In this document: in pieces, positions 14,577-22,315 of the stretch
How the letters are laid out: every line of letters starts with the position of its first letter
How positions within the stretch are numbered: the first letter of the stretch is position 1
Assembly (NCBI GenBank): GCA_021793945.1
Contig: JAJYRT010000006.1
Span: 1 to 25,126 of the forward strand
DNA from: Thermoplasmata archaeon
Lineage (GTDB): Archaea; Thermoplasmatota; Thermoplasmata; Thermoplasmatales; Thermoplasmataceae
Length of the DNA: 25,126 nucleotides
Reading direction: 5' to 3'
Made by a program: the position numbers and the translations under genes
The notes under the pieces: model-generated
The model's database searches: none
Told to the model about the DNA's origin: nothing
Seen by the model: only the letters and a program-made list of their open reading frames with translations

Positions 14577-15490
14577 GCCCCCAAAATCATTGAGAGAAGA
14601 GCCATTCTTACAGGTATACCGTAAAATGCCTGCTTGAAATATGCAGCGTTCGGCAGGTAATCAACTTCCGGCTTTATTTCGTCAACTCTAGGCAGAGGAT
14701 GCATTATTATAGCATTCTTCTTCATTTTTCCGACGGCTTGCGCATCAATTGAATAAAGGCCAATAACGCTGTTGTACTCGTTCTGATCAGTGAACCTTTC
14801 TTTCTGGATCCTTGTTACGTAAAACACATCGAACTCATCCATTTTCTCGTCGAGATTTTCTCTAGAGGTCACCTTGATGTTCTTCCCCAATCTTTCCCTG
14901 ATATGTTCCGGCATCTTGAGAATCTGTGGGGATATAAGGGTCACTTCAACATTGAAGTTGGAGAGAGCCAGAAGGAGCGAATGAACAGTTCTCCCATAAC
15001 GCAAATCACCTACCATTGCTATTCTTAACCCGTCGATTTTCCCGAAATATTTTCTCATGGTGTAAAGATCAAGCAGTGTTTGTGTGGGGTGCTGTCCTGA
15101 ACCGTCTCCGGCATTTATCACCGGTTTTGTTGAAAATTTGGAGGCTAGTCTGGCGGCACCTTCAAGGGGGTGCCTGATTACTATAACGTCGGAATAAGAC
15201 TCTGCCATTCTAATGGTGTCCGCAAGAGTTTCACCTTTGGCAACAGATGAGGATTTGACATCTGAGACACTGATCACAGATCCACCAAGCCTGTGCATAG
15301 AGGATTCAAATGAAAGCCTAGTCCTGGTGCTTGGTTCATAGAACAGTGTGGCCATAATCTTTCCATCCAGCATTTCAAGTTTTTTGCCAGCTTCAAGCGC
15401 ATTGAGCATCCTGTCTGATACAGAAAAAATCTCGGATATATCGGATTCGGACACATCGTCAATTGAGACTATGCTTTTATTCTTCAACAT
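14573..15490 (-). CDS. pyrB: Aspartate carbamoyltransferase catalytic subunit PyrB
   Basis: PyrB joins carbamoyl phosphate and aspartate to give carbamoyl aspartate, the first committed step of pyrimidine synthesis. The 305-residue protein shows the carbamoyl phosphate loop STRTRLSFE with upstream FYEP, then SSSVAKGE (the loop contributed to the neighbouring active site). These are followed by RHPLEGAARLAS, NAGDGSGQHPTQTLLDLY, and the aspartate-side HPLPRVDEI. I place the start at the ATG 15490 because a TATA box lies 27 bases upstream and the resulting length matches archaeal PyrB. A TTG eight codons upstream (15514) would lie inside the promoter. The stop overlaps the pyrI start by four bases. 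Confidence 0.95.
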   Translation of the reverse strand: MLKNKSIVSIDDVSESDISEIFSVSDRMLNALEAGKKLEMLDGKIMATLFYEPSTRTRLSFESSMHRLGGSVISVSDVKSSSVAKGETLADTIRMAESYSDVIVIRHPLEGAARLASKFSTKPVINAGDGSGQHPTQTLLDLYTMRKYFGKIDGLRIAMVGDLRYGRTVHSLLLALSNFNVEVTLISPQILKMPEHIRERLGKNIKVTSRENLDEKMDEFDVFYVTRIQKERFTDQNEYNSVIGLYSIDAQAVGKMKKNAIIMHPLPRVDEIKPEVDYLPNAAYFKQAFYGIPVRMALLSMILGA

Positions 15491-15512
15491 CAGGATGGAG
15501 AATCCAGAGAGC

Positions 15513-15523
15513 AATTAAAAAAG
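15513..15523 (-). promoter_or_regulatory. TATA box of pyrB-pyrI
   Basis: On the minus strand this is CTTTTTTAATT, centred about 27 bases before the ATG at 15490. It supports a leaderless pyrB transcript and excludes the upstream TTG as the likely start. Confidence 0.5.
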
Positions 15524-15554
15524 TTTAGGTTAAAAAAAATCTGGTGATAAAAAT

Positions 15555-16136
15555 TTATGGAGGGTGGGCAAGGTGACCATTGAGTGCCATGTATCCGATA
15601 ACCAGAGCAAATATTGTGCCTATTCCAAGTATTATCCATTCCACATAGTACAGCGTCTTTCCTGTTCCTGTGCTGGGCTTCAGGTAAAGAACTGGTGCCA
15701 ATATCGCCCCGATGCCATCGAAGAGGTAAAGTCCCATGGAGGTCACCAAGTTCTGGCCAGATTCAAGTTTAAGCTGCACGATGCTGTACGCTCCAACAAG
15801 GACGTAAATTCCCAACAACAATACTAACAGGGGCATGATCCCCGGGTGCATATCCTTGTAGATCATGAATGCTGCCATTATCAATATCAATCCGAAAAGC
15901 AGAAGCGGGTCGCCAAAAAGCATATTGTAGGCATATCCAAAACCAGTCATTGGCCACGCGAAAGACATGTAAAAACCGCTGACCAAATCAAACACACCGA
16001 CGCCAAACGCAGGCACAATCAGGCTCTTTATCTGCTCCTTGTCCCCTCTTGCGGCGAAGAAGAAGTAGAACGCTCCCAGAAGTGTGCCCATAGCCAGACC
16101 AATCAGCATTACTGCCAGAGGATCAACAAATGTCAT
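15555..16136 (-). CDS. Six-helix membrane protein, DUF981-like
   Basis: The 193-residue protein is almost wholly hydrophobic, with six predicted membrane helices (about 6-29, 39-59, 74-93, 99-122, 130-152 and 162-185). Short loops join them, including conserved-looking GVFDLVSGFYMSFAWPM and FGDPLLL segments. It resembles the DUF981 group of archaeal membrane proteins, whose function is unknown. That match is from memory of the family pattern only. GAGGTG at 16142-16147, just before the ATG at 16136, is a strong ribosome binding site. The mRNA therefore probably has a short leader, unlike most units here. AT-rich boxes upstream at 16149-16157 and 16164-16172 are promoter candidates. It lies 64 bases upstream of pyrB on the same strand, and pyrB has its own TATA box. 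Confidence 0.7.
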   Translation of the reverse strand: MTFVDPLAVMLIGLAMGTLLGAFYFFFAARGDKEQIKSLIVPAFGVGVFDLVSGFYMSFAWPMTGFGYAYNMLFGDPLLLFGLILIMAAFMIYKDMHPGIMPLLVLLLGIYVLVGAYSIVQLKLESGQNLVTSMGLYLFDGIGAILAPVLYLKPSTGTGKTLYYVEWIILGIGTIFALVIGYMALNGHLAHPP

Positions 16137-16334
16137 TTTAACACCTCAAAATATATATTACTAGTTTATAATTAAACGGTGCACTTTATATGTGAGCGAT
16201 GATTTTTTTAGGCGCCTTGCAATATTCAGTGTTTTTCGGCTAGCAGTCTAACTGCATTTATTTCTCTCGGCACAATTATGCGAATCAGAACCAAATGGAG
16301 CGAATACCTGTTGCGCACGGAATATGGATAATAA

Positions 16335-16343
16335 TTTAATTAA
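16335..16343 (+). promoter_or_regulatory. TATA-like box of the HMG-CoA reductase gene
   Basis: TTTAATTAA is centred about 22-23 bases before the ATG at 16361, a leaderless arrangement. There is no ribosome binding site in the gap. Confidence 0.45.
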
Positions 16344-16360
16344 CAATATTATAGGCATAT

Positions 16361-17629
16361 ATGGAAGGAAGAAGTTCTGTCATCCCCGGGTTGCATAAAT
16401 TGCCAATTGCGGATAGGCTGCGGTTGGTAGCAAAATTCTCTGACCTTACAGAATCAGAAATATCTGGCCTGCATGGCTTTGGATCAATGCCGGAAAATGT
16501 AGCGGACGGCATGATAGAAAACGTGATCTCTGTTATGGAAATTCCACTTGGAGTCGCTACCAATTTTCTAATCAATGGGAAGGAGTATCTTATCCCCATG
16601 GCAATAGAGGAGGCTTCAGTGATCGCTGCCTGCTCCAATGCTGCGAAGATCAGCAGATCTACCGGGGGGTTTACTGCCTATGCGTCAGAATCCATAATGA
16701 TCGGGCAAATACAAATACTCGGACTGGACTCACTGGATGACGCCAGGATCAGAGTTTTGCAGGCGGAAAGTAAGATAGTGGACATGGCCAACACCAAGAG
16801 CAGGACCCTTAAGGAAAAGGGGGCCGGAGCCATGACCATTGAGGTTTACCCATTTACCCTACCCGAGAAAATGCTTGTCGTCCACCTGATTGTTGACGTT
16901 TCCGATGCGATGGGCGCAAACATTGTGAACAGCATGTGCGAACATGTAGCACCATACCTGGAAGAAATAACGGGCGGTAGGGTTAACTTAAGGATACTCA
17001 CCAACCTTACAGATAGAAGAATGGCCTATGCTTCGGCGGTTTTCAGGAAAGACCTGATTGGAGGCGAGGAGATTGTTGAGAATATCATCAGTTCATACAA
17101 TCTAGCAGTGGTTGATCCATATCGTGCCGCAACCCACAATAAAGGCATAATGAACGGGGTAGATGCAGTGCTTGTAGCAACCTTGAATGACTGGAGAGCA
17201 ATTGAAGCTGGTGCGCATGCATTTGCTTCTTTCGGAGGGTACAAACCATTAACGAGATACGGCAAGCTTCCGAATGGGAATCTTGGCGTGAGTATTGCGA
17301 TTCCCATGGCAGTAGGTACGGTTGGAGGATCAACCAATACGGTACCCAAGGCAAGAATAACCAGGAAAATCCTGAATGTAGGGGATGCCAGGGAATTTGC
17401 CTCAGTTCTGGCGTCTGTGGGGCTGGCCCAGAACTTTGCAGCCGTGCGTGCATTGAGTGCTGAAGGGATACAGTCTGGCCATATGAAACTGCACGCCAGG
17501 AATATTGCAATTTCGTCGGGCGCAACCGCCAGTGAGATGGAAAAGGTGGTTGATGAAATGCTGAAATCAAGGGACATATCTCCGTCAAGCGCCAGATCCA
17601 TTCTGGATCATTTGCGTAAAAATTCATAA
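16361..17629 (+). CDS. hmgA: 3-hydroxy-3-methylglutaryl-CoA reductase, class II
   Basis: The enzyme reduces HMG-CoA to mevalonate, the committed step toward the isoprenoid chains of archaeal lipids. The 422-residue sequence is of the bacterial-type class II form known from Pseudomonas, Archaeoglobus and Thermoplasmatales. It begins with an N-terminal IPGLHKLPIADRL, then ENVISVMEIPLGVATNFLIN and EEASVIAA carrying the catalytic Glu (E83 or E84). DAMGANIVNSMC (182-193) is the cofactor domain loop, ATHNKGIMNG holds catalytic Lys261, and GHMKLHARN (373-381) holds the catalytic His. It supplies the pathway whose final steps are encoded at 6167-7783. The ATG at 16361 agrees with the upstream TATA-like box. 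Confidence 0.95.
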   Translation: MEGRSSVIPGLHKLPIADRLRLVAKFSDLTESEISGLHGFGSMPENVADGMIENVISVMEIPLGVATNFLINGKEYLIPMAIEEASVIAACSNAAKISRSTGGFTAYASESIMIGQIQILGLDSLDDARIRVLQAESKIVDMANTKSRTLKEKGAGAMTIEVYPFTLPEKMLVVHLIVDVSDAMGANIVNSMCEHVAPYLEEITGGRVNLRILTNLTDRRMAYASAVFRKDLIGGEEIVENIISSYNLAVVDPYRAATHNKGIMNGVDAVLVATLNDWRAIEAGAHAFASFGGYKPLTRYGKLPNGNLGVSIAIPMAVGTVGGSTNTVPKARITRKILNVGDAREFASVLASVGLAQNFAAVRALSAEGIQSGHMKLHARNIAISSGATASEMEKVVDEMLKSRDISPSSARSILDHLRKNS

Positions 17630-17647
17630 ATAGGGCTTAACAATGCG

Positions 17648-18403
17648 ATGGTGAACGAAATGGACGAAATCTCTACATTGCTTAAAGGCGCAGACGGGTT
17701 CCTTAATAAAGAGAAATATATCGATGCAATACGGGAATATCTTAAGGCAACGGATCTGGTCAAGGATAGCGACAAGGAACTCTTGGCAGAGATTTACTAT
17801 AAGATTTCACAGGCATATTCGGCAATAGAGCCAAAAAACATAGAGAATTCAATGAAATATGCCCAGATGTCTCTCGATATTCACACTGAGAACCAGGATA
17901 AAGATCTTCAGGTAGTTGACAGATTGAACATCTTTTACATCCTGCATGATGCAGGAAAGACCAAGGAGTCTGAGGTTGAACTCGATAGGGCCCTCGCCAC
18001 TGCAAAGGAGACTGGCGAAAACAGTCTGATAAACATGGTTCTTCTTGCCAGAGCAGAGTTTTTGAGTGGCCGCAAGAGTGCTGAGGAGGAACTGTTGAGG
18101 ATATATCGTGATGTGCTCGAAACCTCAGGGAAAGATGGTGACTGGGAAAGCTATTTCGAGGCCAAGAGAGGGCTGATAGAAAACATAAGGACTCATGGAG
18201 GCCTGGATGACGCCCTCATGAGTGCACTTAAGGCCCTTGATGAGATAGACGAGATTTCCAGCAACATCAAGAACAAGAAGGAGAGAAAGGAATTCCGCAC
18301 ATCGCTTTCATACATGTATGACATGGCTTCCGATATCGCCATGGAAATGGAGAATGTGGATAAAGCGATTCAAATAGCCCAGCGGCTGTCTGAGAAGGAA
18401 TGA
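17648..18403 (+). CDS. Helical-repeat (TPR-like) protein of unknown function
   Basis: The 251-residue protein is predicted all-helical, with TPR-like patterns. KYIDAIREYLKATDLV (about 23-38) and AEIYYKISQAYSAI (about 47-60) look like a first helix pair. Later pairs occur around 62-76, 108-121 and 200-215. It has no catalytic motif, signal peptide or membrane helix, so it is probably a cytoplasmic scaffold. It lies 18 bases after hmgA. An AT-rich CATAAATAG at 17624-17632, overlapping the hmgA stop, could provide its own promoter. The ATG at 17648 is listed, and a second in-frame ATG at 17660 is possible. It meets the convergent DUF2240-like gene end to end with no gap. Confidence 0.75.
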   Translation: MVNEMDEISTLLKGADGFLNKEKYIDAIREYLKATDLVKDSDKELLAEIYYKISQAYSAIEPKNIENSMKYAQMSLDIHTENQDKDLQVVDRLNIFYILHDAGKTKESEVELDRALATAKETGENSLINMVLLARAEFLSGRKSAEEELLRIYRDVLETSGKDGDWESYFEAKRGLIENIRTHGGLDDALMSALKALDEIDEISSNIKNKKERKEFRTSLSYMYDMASDIAMEMENVDKAIQIAQRLSEKE

Positions 18404-18889
18404 TCAGGCTTTATTCTTCATGTAAACTTCCTCGATCTCTCCAAGGAACGGCTTCAAATCAATTCCTTCATCTGACATAACTGCCATCAGTGCAAGGTCA
18501 AAATTGATGAGCTTTAGATTTGCGGTTACCTCCCTGCTCCTCGCAATCGCCTCCTTTTTTGTCATTTTTCCAGATGCGGATATTGCATCCAGCAACCTGT
18601 CCACCAGTGGTCTGTCCTTGGATGAGCTGAACAGTTCTTCCACATTTACCGAAAAGTCAAGGGGAACAATGATACCGGTTGTGCTGAAAGTCGGAGTGTA
18701 ATATCCGTCTTTTTCTGAGAGAAACCCTTCTTTTATCGATTCAGAGAGAAATTTTTCCACAGATTCGGGGTCAAGAAGGGTTCTCTTGAAAGACAGGAAA
18801 GTGACAAAATCCTGTCTGGTACAGCGATCTGACCCCTTACGGTTAGAAAATGTAATTGCAATGAGCTTTCTCGATGTATCCTTGTCCAT
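18404..18889 (-). CDS. DUF2240-like archaeal protein
   Basis: The 161-residue protein has a helix-rich N-terminal part with winged-helix flavour (TRQDFVTFLSFKR, then a VEKFLSESIKEGFLSEKDGY wing). A PTFSTTGIIVPLDF segment and a second helical half follow. This order fits the archaeal DUF2240/COG3612 family of unknown role. I am moderately sure of the family. The ATG at 18889 shares bases with the possible ATG at 18888 of the divergent thioredoxin-like gene. A CATTTAGG box near 18912-18920 on the minus strand would serve as its promoter. DNA binding is plausible but not shown. Confidence 0.65.
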   Translation of the reverse strand: MDKDTSRKLIAITFSNRKGSDRCTRQDFVTFLSFKRTLLDPESVEKFLSESIKEGFLSEKDGYYTPTFSTTGIIVPLDFSVNVEELFSSSKDRPLVDRLLDAISASGKMTKKEAIARSREVTANLKLINFDLALMAVMSDEGIDLKPFLGEIEEVYMKNKA

Positions 18890-19808
18890 GCCAGGAGTAT
18901 GGACTAATATCCTAAATGCTTTTCATATCCATGAAGGTTTAATAGCGAGCGGGTTGATCCTTTCGATCATGCTTGGCATTTTGCTTGAAAGGATGATCGG
19001 GTCCACCATTAACGGAAGAATAGATAATCCTGAAGGGCAGAGTATCCTGGTTGCTCTCTGGAGCTATGCGAACGTTGAAAGTATTGAGGCTGTTGTTCCT
19101 CTTAATTTCCTTGCAGAAATCGGGGCTGGCAACAAGCTCTCAGTAGTAGGAGTTCATATTGCTGAATATGAATTCCAGAAGTCCAGGGAGAACGTTATTA
19201 AGGAAATTGAATCGCTCAGGATAACTTTTCCGGTGTATCAGGATAACACCAATGAAATATGGGGCTTGCTTAATGCGACCGGTTTGCCGGCTTACTTTCT
19301 CTTTGATTCTTCTGGAGCACTGGTCGCAGATATGAGTTCCAATAACGACCTTTTTGAATATGCCACGGATTTCGCTACCGGCGCAGATGTTTATTTTCAG
19401 GGGAGTGAGATCAGACAGGTGAAAATATCCCAGACATATCTCGGTAGTCTCAGGGGTCTGAAAATAGAAGATATGGCTGACCCGAGAGGTGTTATGGAAG
19501 GGAATAAGGCCAATTTGAAAGGTAGCTTATCAGTCAAGGGAAGCTGGTTGCAGAACGCTGAATCGATAATGGCAAGAGCAGATGGCGATCAGCTGATCTG
19601 CGAGTTCACGGGCTCAGAGCTGTTTGTAGTGGTGAATTCCGGATGGATGGAACTTGCAACATTCGAGATAGGTTGTAATATGTTACGACCTCACCCCCTA
19701 AGCAGCAATCTCGTTTCAGTTTTCAGTCAGGAAATGAACGCTAACATGAAAATAAAAATAAGAGCAAAGAAAAATTTTGAAATTTATTCAATAATAAGCA
19801 GCAGTTAG
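18888..19808 (+). CDS. DipZ-like thioredoxin-fold protein lacking the CxxC active site
   Basis: The order of parts matches the C-terminal half of DipZ/TlpA-like proteins. An N-terminal hydrophobic segment comes first. Next is a thioredoxin fold with ILVALWSYANVES, VVGVHIAEYEFQKS and TFPVYQDNTNEIW, then GLPAYFLFDSSGALV. The jelly-roll-like domain that follows thioredoxin in DipZ comes last, beginning QTYLGSLRG and including LSVKGSWLQNAES. In DipZ the active site is WTYxCxxC. Here it is WSYANVES (19059-19082), so both cysteines are replaced and disulfide chemistry is ruled out. The start is uncertain: ATG 18888 keeps the whole hydrophobic segment, but a GGTTTAATAG box at 18936-18945 points to ATG 18969 as a leaderless start. 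A role as a binding or structural protein at the membrane is inferred. Confidence 0.7.
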   Translation: MPGVWTNILNAFHIHEGLIASGLILSIMLGILLERMIGSTINGRIDNPEGQSILVALWSYANVESIEAVVPLNFLAEIGAGNKLSVVGVHIAEYEFQKSRENVIKEIESLRITFPVYQDNTNEIWGLLNATGLPAYFLFDSSGALVADMSSNNDLFEYATDFATGADVYFQGSEIRQVKISQTYLGSLRGLKIEDMADPRGVMEGNKANLKGSLSVKGSWLQNAESIMARADGDQLICEFTGSELFVVVNSGWMELATFEIGCNMLRPHPLSSNLVSVFSQEMNANMKIKIRAKKNFEIYSIISSS

Positions 19809-19813
19809 AAAAT

Positions 19814-20287
19814 TTACTTGATGCTGGAAAGTTCGTCCTGTATCTTCTTGTAGTCAGGCTCTTTTCCTGGGTCTTCACTGACCCATTGATATCTGACTTT
19901 TCCATCCTTGTCAAGAACAAAGATACTTCTTTTTGAGGCAGTGAGGCCCTTTACACCGACAAAATCCTCATGGATTCCGCCATACATCTTTGATACCGAC
20001 CTGTTGGAATCACTCAGTAGGTCAAAATTGAGGTTGTTTCTCTTATCGAATTCAGCCAGTGAAAAGGGAGAGTCAACACTGATCCCTACAACCTTTGCAT
20101 TCAACTTCTTCAGGTTTGCCATAGAGTCCCTGAATGTACACATCTCCTTAGTGCATACCCCTGTAAATGCTCCGGGGAAAAATGCAAGAACAACTTTCTC
20201 ACCGTGATACTCTGACAGGGATCTCATTTTCAGCTTGGAATCCGGCAATGTAAACTCAGGAGCCTTATCTCCAACTTTTAATGTCAT
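19814..20287 (-). CDS. bcp: Peroxiredoxin, Bcp/PrxQ type
   Basis: This thiol peroxidase reduces H2O2 and organic peroxides. The 157-residue thioredoxin-fold protein begins TLKVGDKAPEFTLPD. It has the peroxidatic site PGAFTGVCTKEMC with C45 and, five residues on, a likely resolving C50, as in Bcp/PrxQ atypical two-cysteine enzymes. VVGISVDSPFSLAEF and the later GLTASKRSIFVLDKDG complete the fold. The start is the ATG at 20287. The same frame stays open upstream to 20359, but those 24 residues lack family similarity and run through a TATA-like box (20316-20325). It is divergent from dph6. Confidence 0.92.
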   Translation of the reverse strand: MTLKVGDKAPEFTLPDSKLKMRSLSEYHGEKVVLAFFPGAFTGVCTKEMCTFRDSMANLKKLNAKVVGISVDSPFSLAEFDKRNNLNFDLLSDSNRSVSKMYGGIHEDFVGVKGLTASKRSIFVLDKDGKVRYQWVSEDPGKEPDYKKIQDELSSIK

Positions 20288-20405
20288 AACAACACCGGGT
20301 GACCATTCTTCTTTGATATTTAATCTTGCTTTATCGCGAGTTTGTACAATTCCCAACAAATTTAGTACTAGGGAGCATTATTCCCGATAATCGGGGTGCA
20401 GTGTA

Positions 20406-21044
20406 ATTAAGGCGATTGCTTTATTTTCCGGTGGAAAGGATTCTTTCCTTGCTATGGAGATTGCTTTGGAGTCAGGATACGAAATAGAATGCGCCCTGAC
20501 AGTCAAGCCAGAGGAATTTTCACCGATGTATCATTATCCAAACGTTGAAAAATCACGTCTCCCTGCAAGTCTTCTAGGTCTGGACGTAAAATTTTGCGGC
20601 GAGGATGAACTGGAGAGCATTGTACAGGTATACGCCGCAAATGGGGTGAAGGCGATGATCTCTGGAGCAATAGCATCCGATTACCAGAAAACCAGGATAG
20701 AGAAAATGTGCACAGAACTTGGGCTGATTTCCGTTACGCCGCTATGGCGCAAGGATCAGGAACTTGTCCTCGATGAGCTTATCAGCAGGGGAATCCGTGC
20801 AATGCTGGTCTCAGTTTCTGCCGAAGGTCTGGACGAAAGGGATCTTGGCAGGACCATAGATGCGGAATATATCTTGCACCTTAAGCAGATATCCCGGAAA
20901 AGGAGAATTAATATTGCAGGAGAAGGCGGAGAATACGAAACTTTTGTGTACGCCATACCTGGAAAGCAGGCAATTGATTCAGGAAGAACTAGAATTATCT
21001 GGGAAGGTTCTCACGGGTACCTGATCATAGGCGCAGATGAGTAA
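20406..21044 (+). CDS. dph6: Diphthine--ammonia ligase Dph6, apparent AUU start codon
   Basis: Dph6 performs the last, ATP-dependent amidation that makes diphthamide on elongation factor 2. The protein is a PP-loop ATP pyrophosphatase. The nucleotide site is SGGKDS at residues 8-13, and GEGGEYETF (about 172-180) is the family signature near the C-terminus. Length is 212 residues, normal for archaeal members. The first ATG in frame (20454) lies after the PP-loop and would remove it. Back to the in-frame stop at 20388-20390 there is no ATG, GTG or TTG. The ATT at 20406 lies seven bases after GGGGTG (20393-20398), a good ribosome binding site, and gives the expected N-terminus (KAIALFSGGKDS). 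Initiation at AUU is therefore inferred. The alternatives are a sequence error or a decayed gene. Confidence 0.85.
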   Translation: MKAIALFSGGKDSFLAMEIALESGYEIECALTVKPEEFSPMYHYPNVEKSRLPASLLGLDVKFCGEDELESIVQVYAANGVKAMISGAIASDYQKTRIEKMCTELGLISVTPLWRKDQELVLDELISRGIRAMLVSVSAEGLDERDLGRTIDAEYILHLKQISRKRRINIAGEGGEYETFVYAIPGKQAIDSGRTRIIWEGSHGYLIIGADE

Positions 21045-21080
21045 ATCACTCCATTTTTCCAGAAAATCCATCATTTCACG

Positions 21081-22151
21081 CTAAATTTTTACTCTCTCCA
21101 CTTCCAGGGCGTCCCATGTCGGGTACTCTTCCACTTCGTACATTTCATAATCAACGCTATTCTTGATATCTTCAAGCATCCATGGAGGAACTTCAAGCCT
21201 CTTCTTCACCGGATTCACATGTATGCTGGCAGGGTCCATTCCGATGGATATGAGCCGGTCGCGCATTTCAATCACGTCTCCTCCCTCCACTATCCCTCTG
21301 ATGATAGTACCGTCCTTGGTGATGACATCTATGTCGCGAGCAACATTCTTTGCCCTCCTTTTCAGCCTGTTCTTCAATTGAACGCCATCCTTGAAAGCGG
21401 CGGAACAATAATGTACAGTAAAGTCTGGAAATTGCCTTACCATATTTGTTGCGAGGGATTGGCTTCCCGTTGCACCGGATTCGTAGTCGCTTTTAACATG
21501 GTAACCCCGTCCAAGCAGATTGCCATAGTTAGTTTCTGAGAATTCCAGCTCATTGAGGTTTATGAAATCAAGATCCATTTTCCTGGCAAATTCTATGAGA
21601 TCCTGTGTATCCTTTGTTCTTCCCGGAAGGCTCGGCACTTCGATACCAACGCTCATTCCATTGTCCCTCGACCACTTGATCCGATCCTTGAACACTGATC
21701 TGTCCATCATCGACCATATCTCTTCTGGAGGGTGGAACCTGATTTCGTCCAGTCCGGCTTTAGCCACGGTCTCAATTGCCTTCTGCGTCCCGCTTATGGT
21801 ATATAGGTGAATGTGGTGTTCACTGCCAAATTCCTCTTTAAGAATCTTAATGTACTCGGAAGTTCGCTGATAGTATTTCAGTGGGTCTCCACCAGTTATT
21901 CCAGTGCCAGTTGCGCTGATCATTCTCGCTTCATAGATTACATCTTTCATATTCTTGAGCGGCATCTCATCAGCATACATGACATCCTTCATTTTCTTGG
22001 GTTCTGATATGGGGCAGTAAAAGCATTTTGCGTCACAAATCCCTGAAACAAACAGCACCATCTTGCCGCCCTTTGCGCATAGCTGACACCCAAGTGGGAG
22101 TTTGCCCGAATAGGCAGAACCTCCGCTCATCCTTCTCATACGTTTCGTCAT
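21081..22151 (-). CDS. Radical SAM protein, COG2108-like
   Basis: The 356-residue protein has the radical SAM cluster motif CDAKCFYC (C39, C43, C46), preceded by two further cysteines (C22, C25) in LGCQLCAKGGK. The TGITGGDPL element (about 82-90) is the usual second SAM motif. The family resembles the archaeal COG2108 group, distantly related to pyruvate formate-lyase activating enzyme, whose substrate is unknown. A C-terminal part (about 270-345) with short strands looks like a separate small domain. The ATG at 22151 is listed. A GTTAAATAC box on the minus strand at 22161-22169 lies at leaderless distance from the fifth codon, ATG 22139, which may be the true start. It is divergent from a second, different radical SAM gene. 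Confidence 0.8.
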   Translation of the reverse strand: MTKRMRRMSGGSAYSGKLPLGCQLCAKGGKMVLFVSGICDAKCFYCPISEPKKMKDVMYADEMPLKNMKDVIYEARMISATGTGITGGDPLKYYQRTSEYIKILKEEFGSEHHIHLYTISGTQKAIETVAKAGLDEIRFHPPEEIWSMMDRSVFKDRIKWSRDNGMSVGIEVPSLPGRTKDTQDLIEFARKMDLDFINLNELEFSETNYGNLLGRGYHVKSDYESGATGSQSLATNMVRQFPDFTVHYCSAAFKDGVQLKNRLKRRAKNVARDIDVITKDGTIIRGIVEGGDVIEMRDRLISIGMDPASIHVNPVKKRLEVPPWMLEDIKNSVDYEMYEVEEYPTWDALEVERVKI

Positions 22152-22287
22152 TTTATACCTGTATTTAACATTCGTGTGCGTTCAGAAGCAGAAATATTCA
22201 GTATCTCATGGGAATGGAAATTTTCGGTGTAAAATACTTCTATAACGAGCAATCCAAGCTTATTACACTGATATGTAAGGTATATCG

Positions 22288-22297
22288 AATATATTCT
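22288..22297 (+). promoter_or_regulatory. TATA box of the HpnH-like radical SAM gene
   Basis: GAATATATTC is centred 24-25 bases before the ATG at 22316. It supports that codon over the in-frame ATG at 22208, which lies upstream of the box. Confidence 0.5.
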
Positions 22298-22315
22298 AAT
22301 ATGTGTTATTTTTCC

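Noticed and set aside
15846..16175. Plus-strand frames of 87 and 109 codons across the DUF981-like gene
   Set aside because: They are antisense to a clear six-helix membrane protein with a strong ribosome binding site and have no coding features.
17026..17627. Long open frames of 191 and 179 codons on the minus strand within the HMG-CoA reductase gene
   Set aside because: They lie fully antisense to a well conserved gene, have no promoter or family match, and their composition reflects the opposite strand.
20288..20359. N-terminal extension of the peroxiredoxin to 20359
   Set aside because: The added 24 residues do not resemble the family and contain the TATA-like box at 20316-20325. The conserved protein begins at 20287.
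22208..22315. Start of the second radical SAM gene at 22208
   Set aside because: The segment contains the promoter GAATATATTC, and the family similarity starts after 22316.
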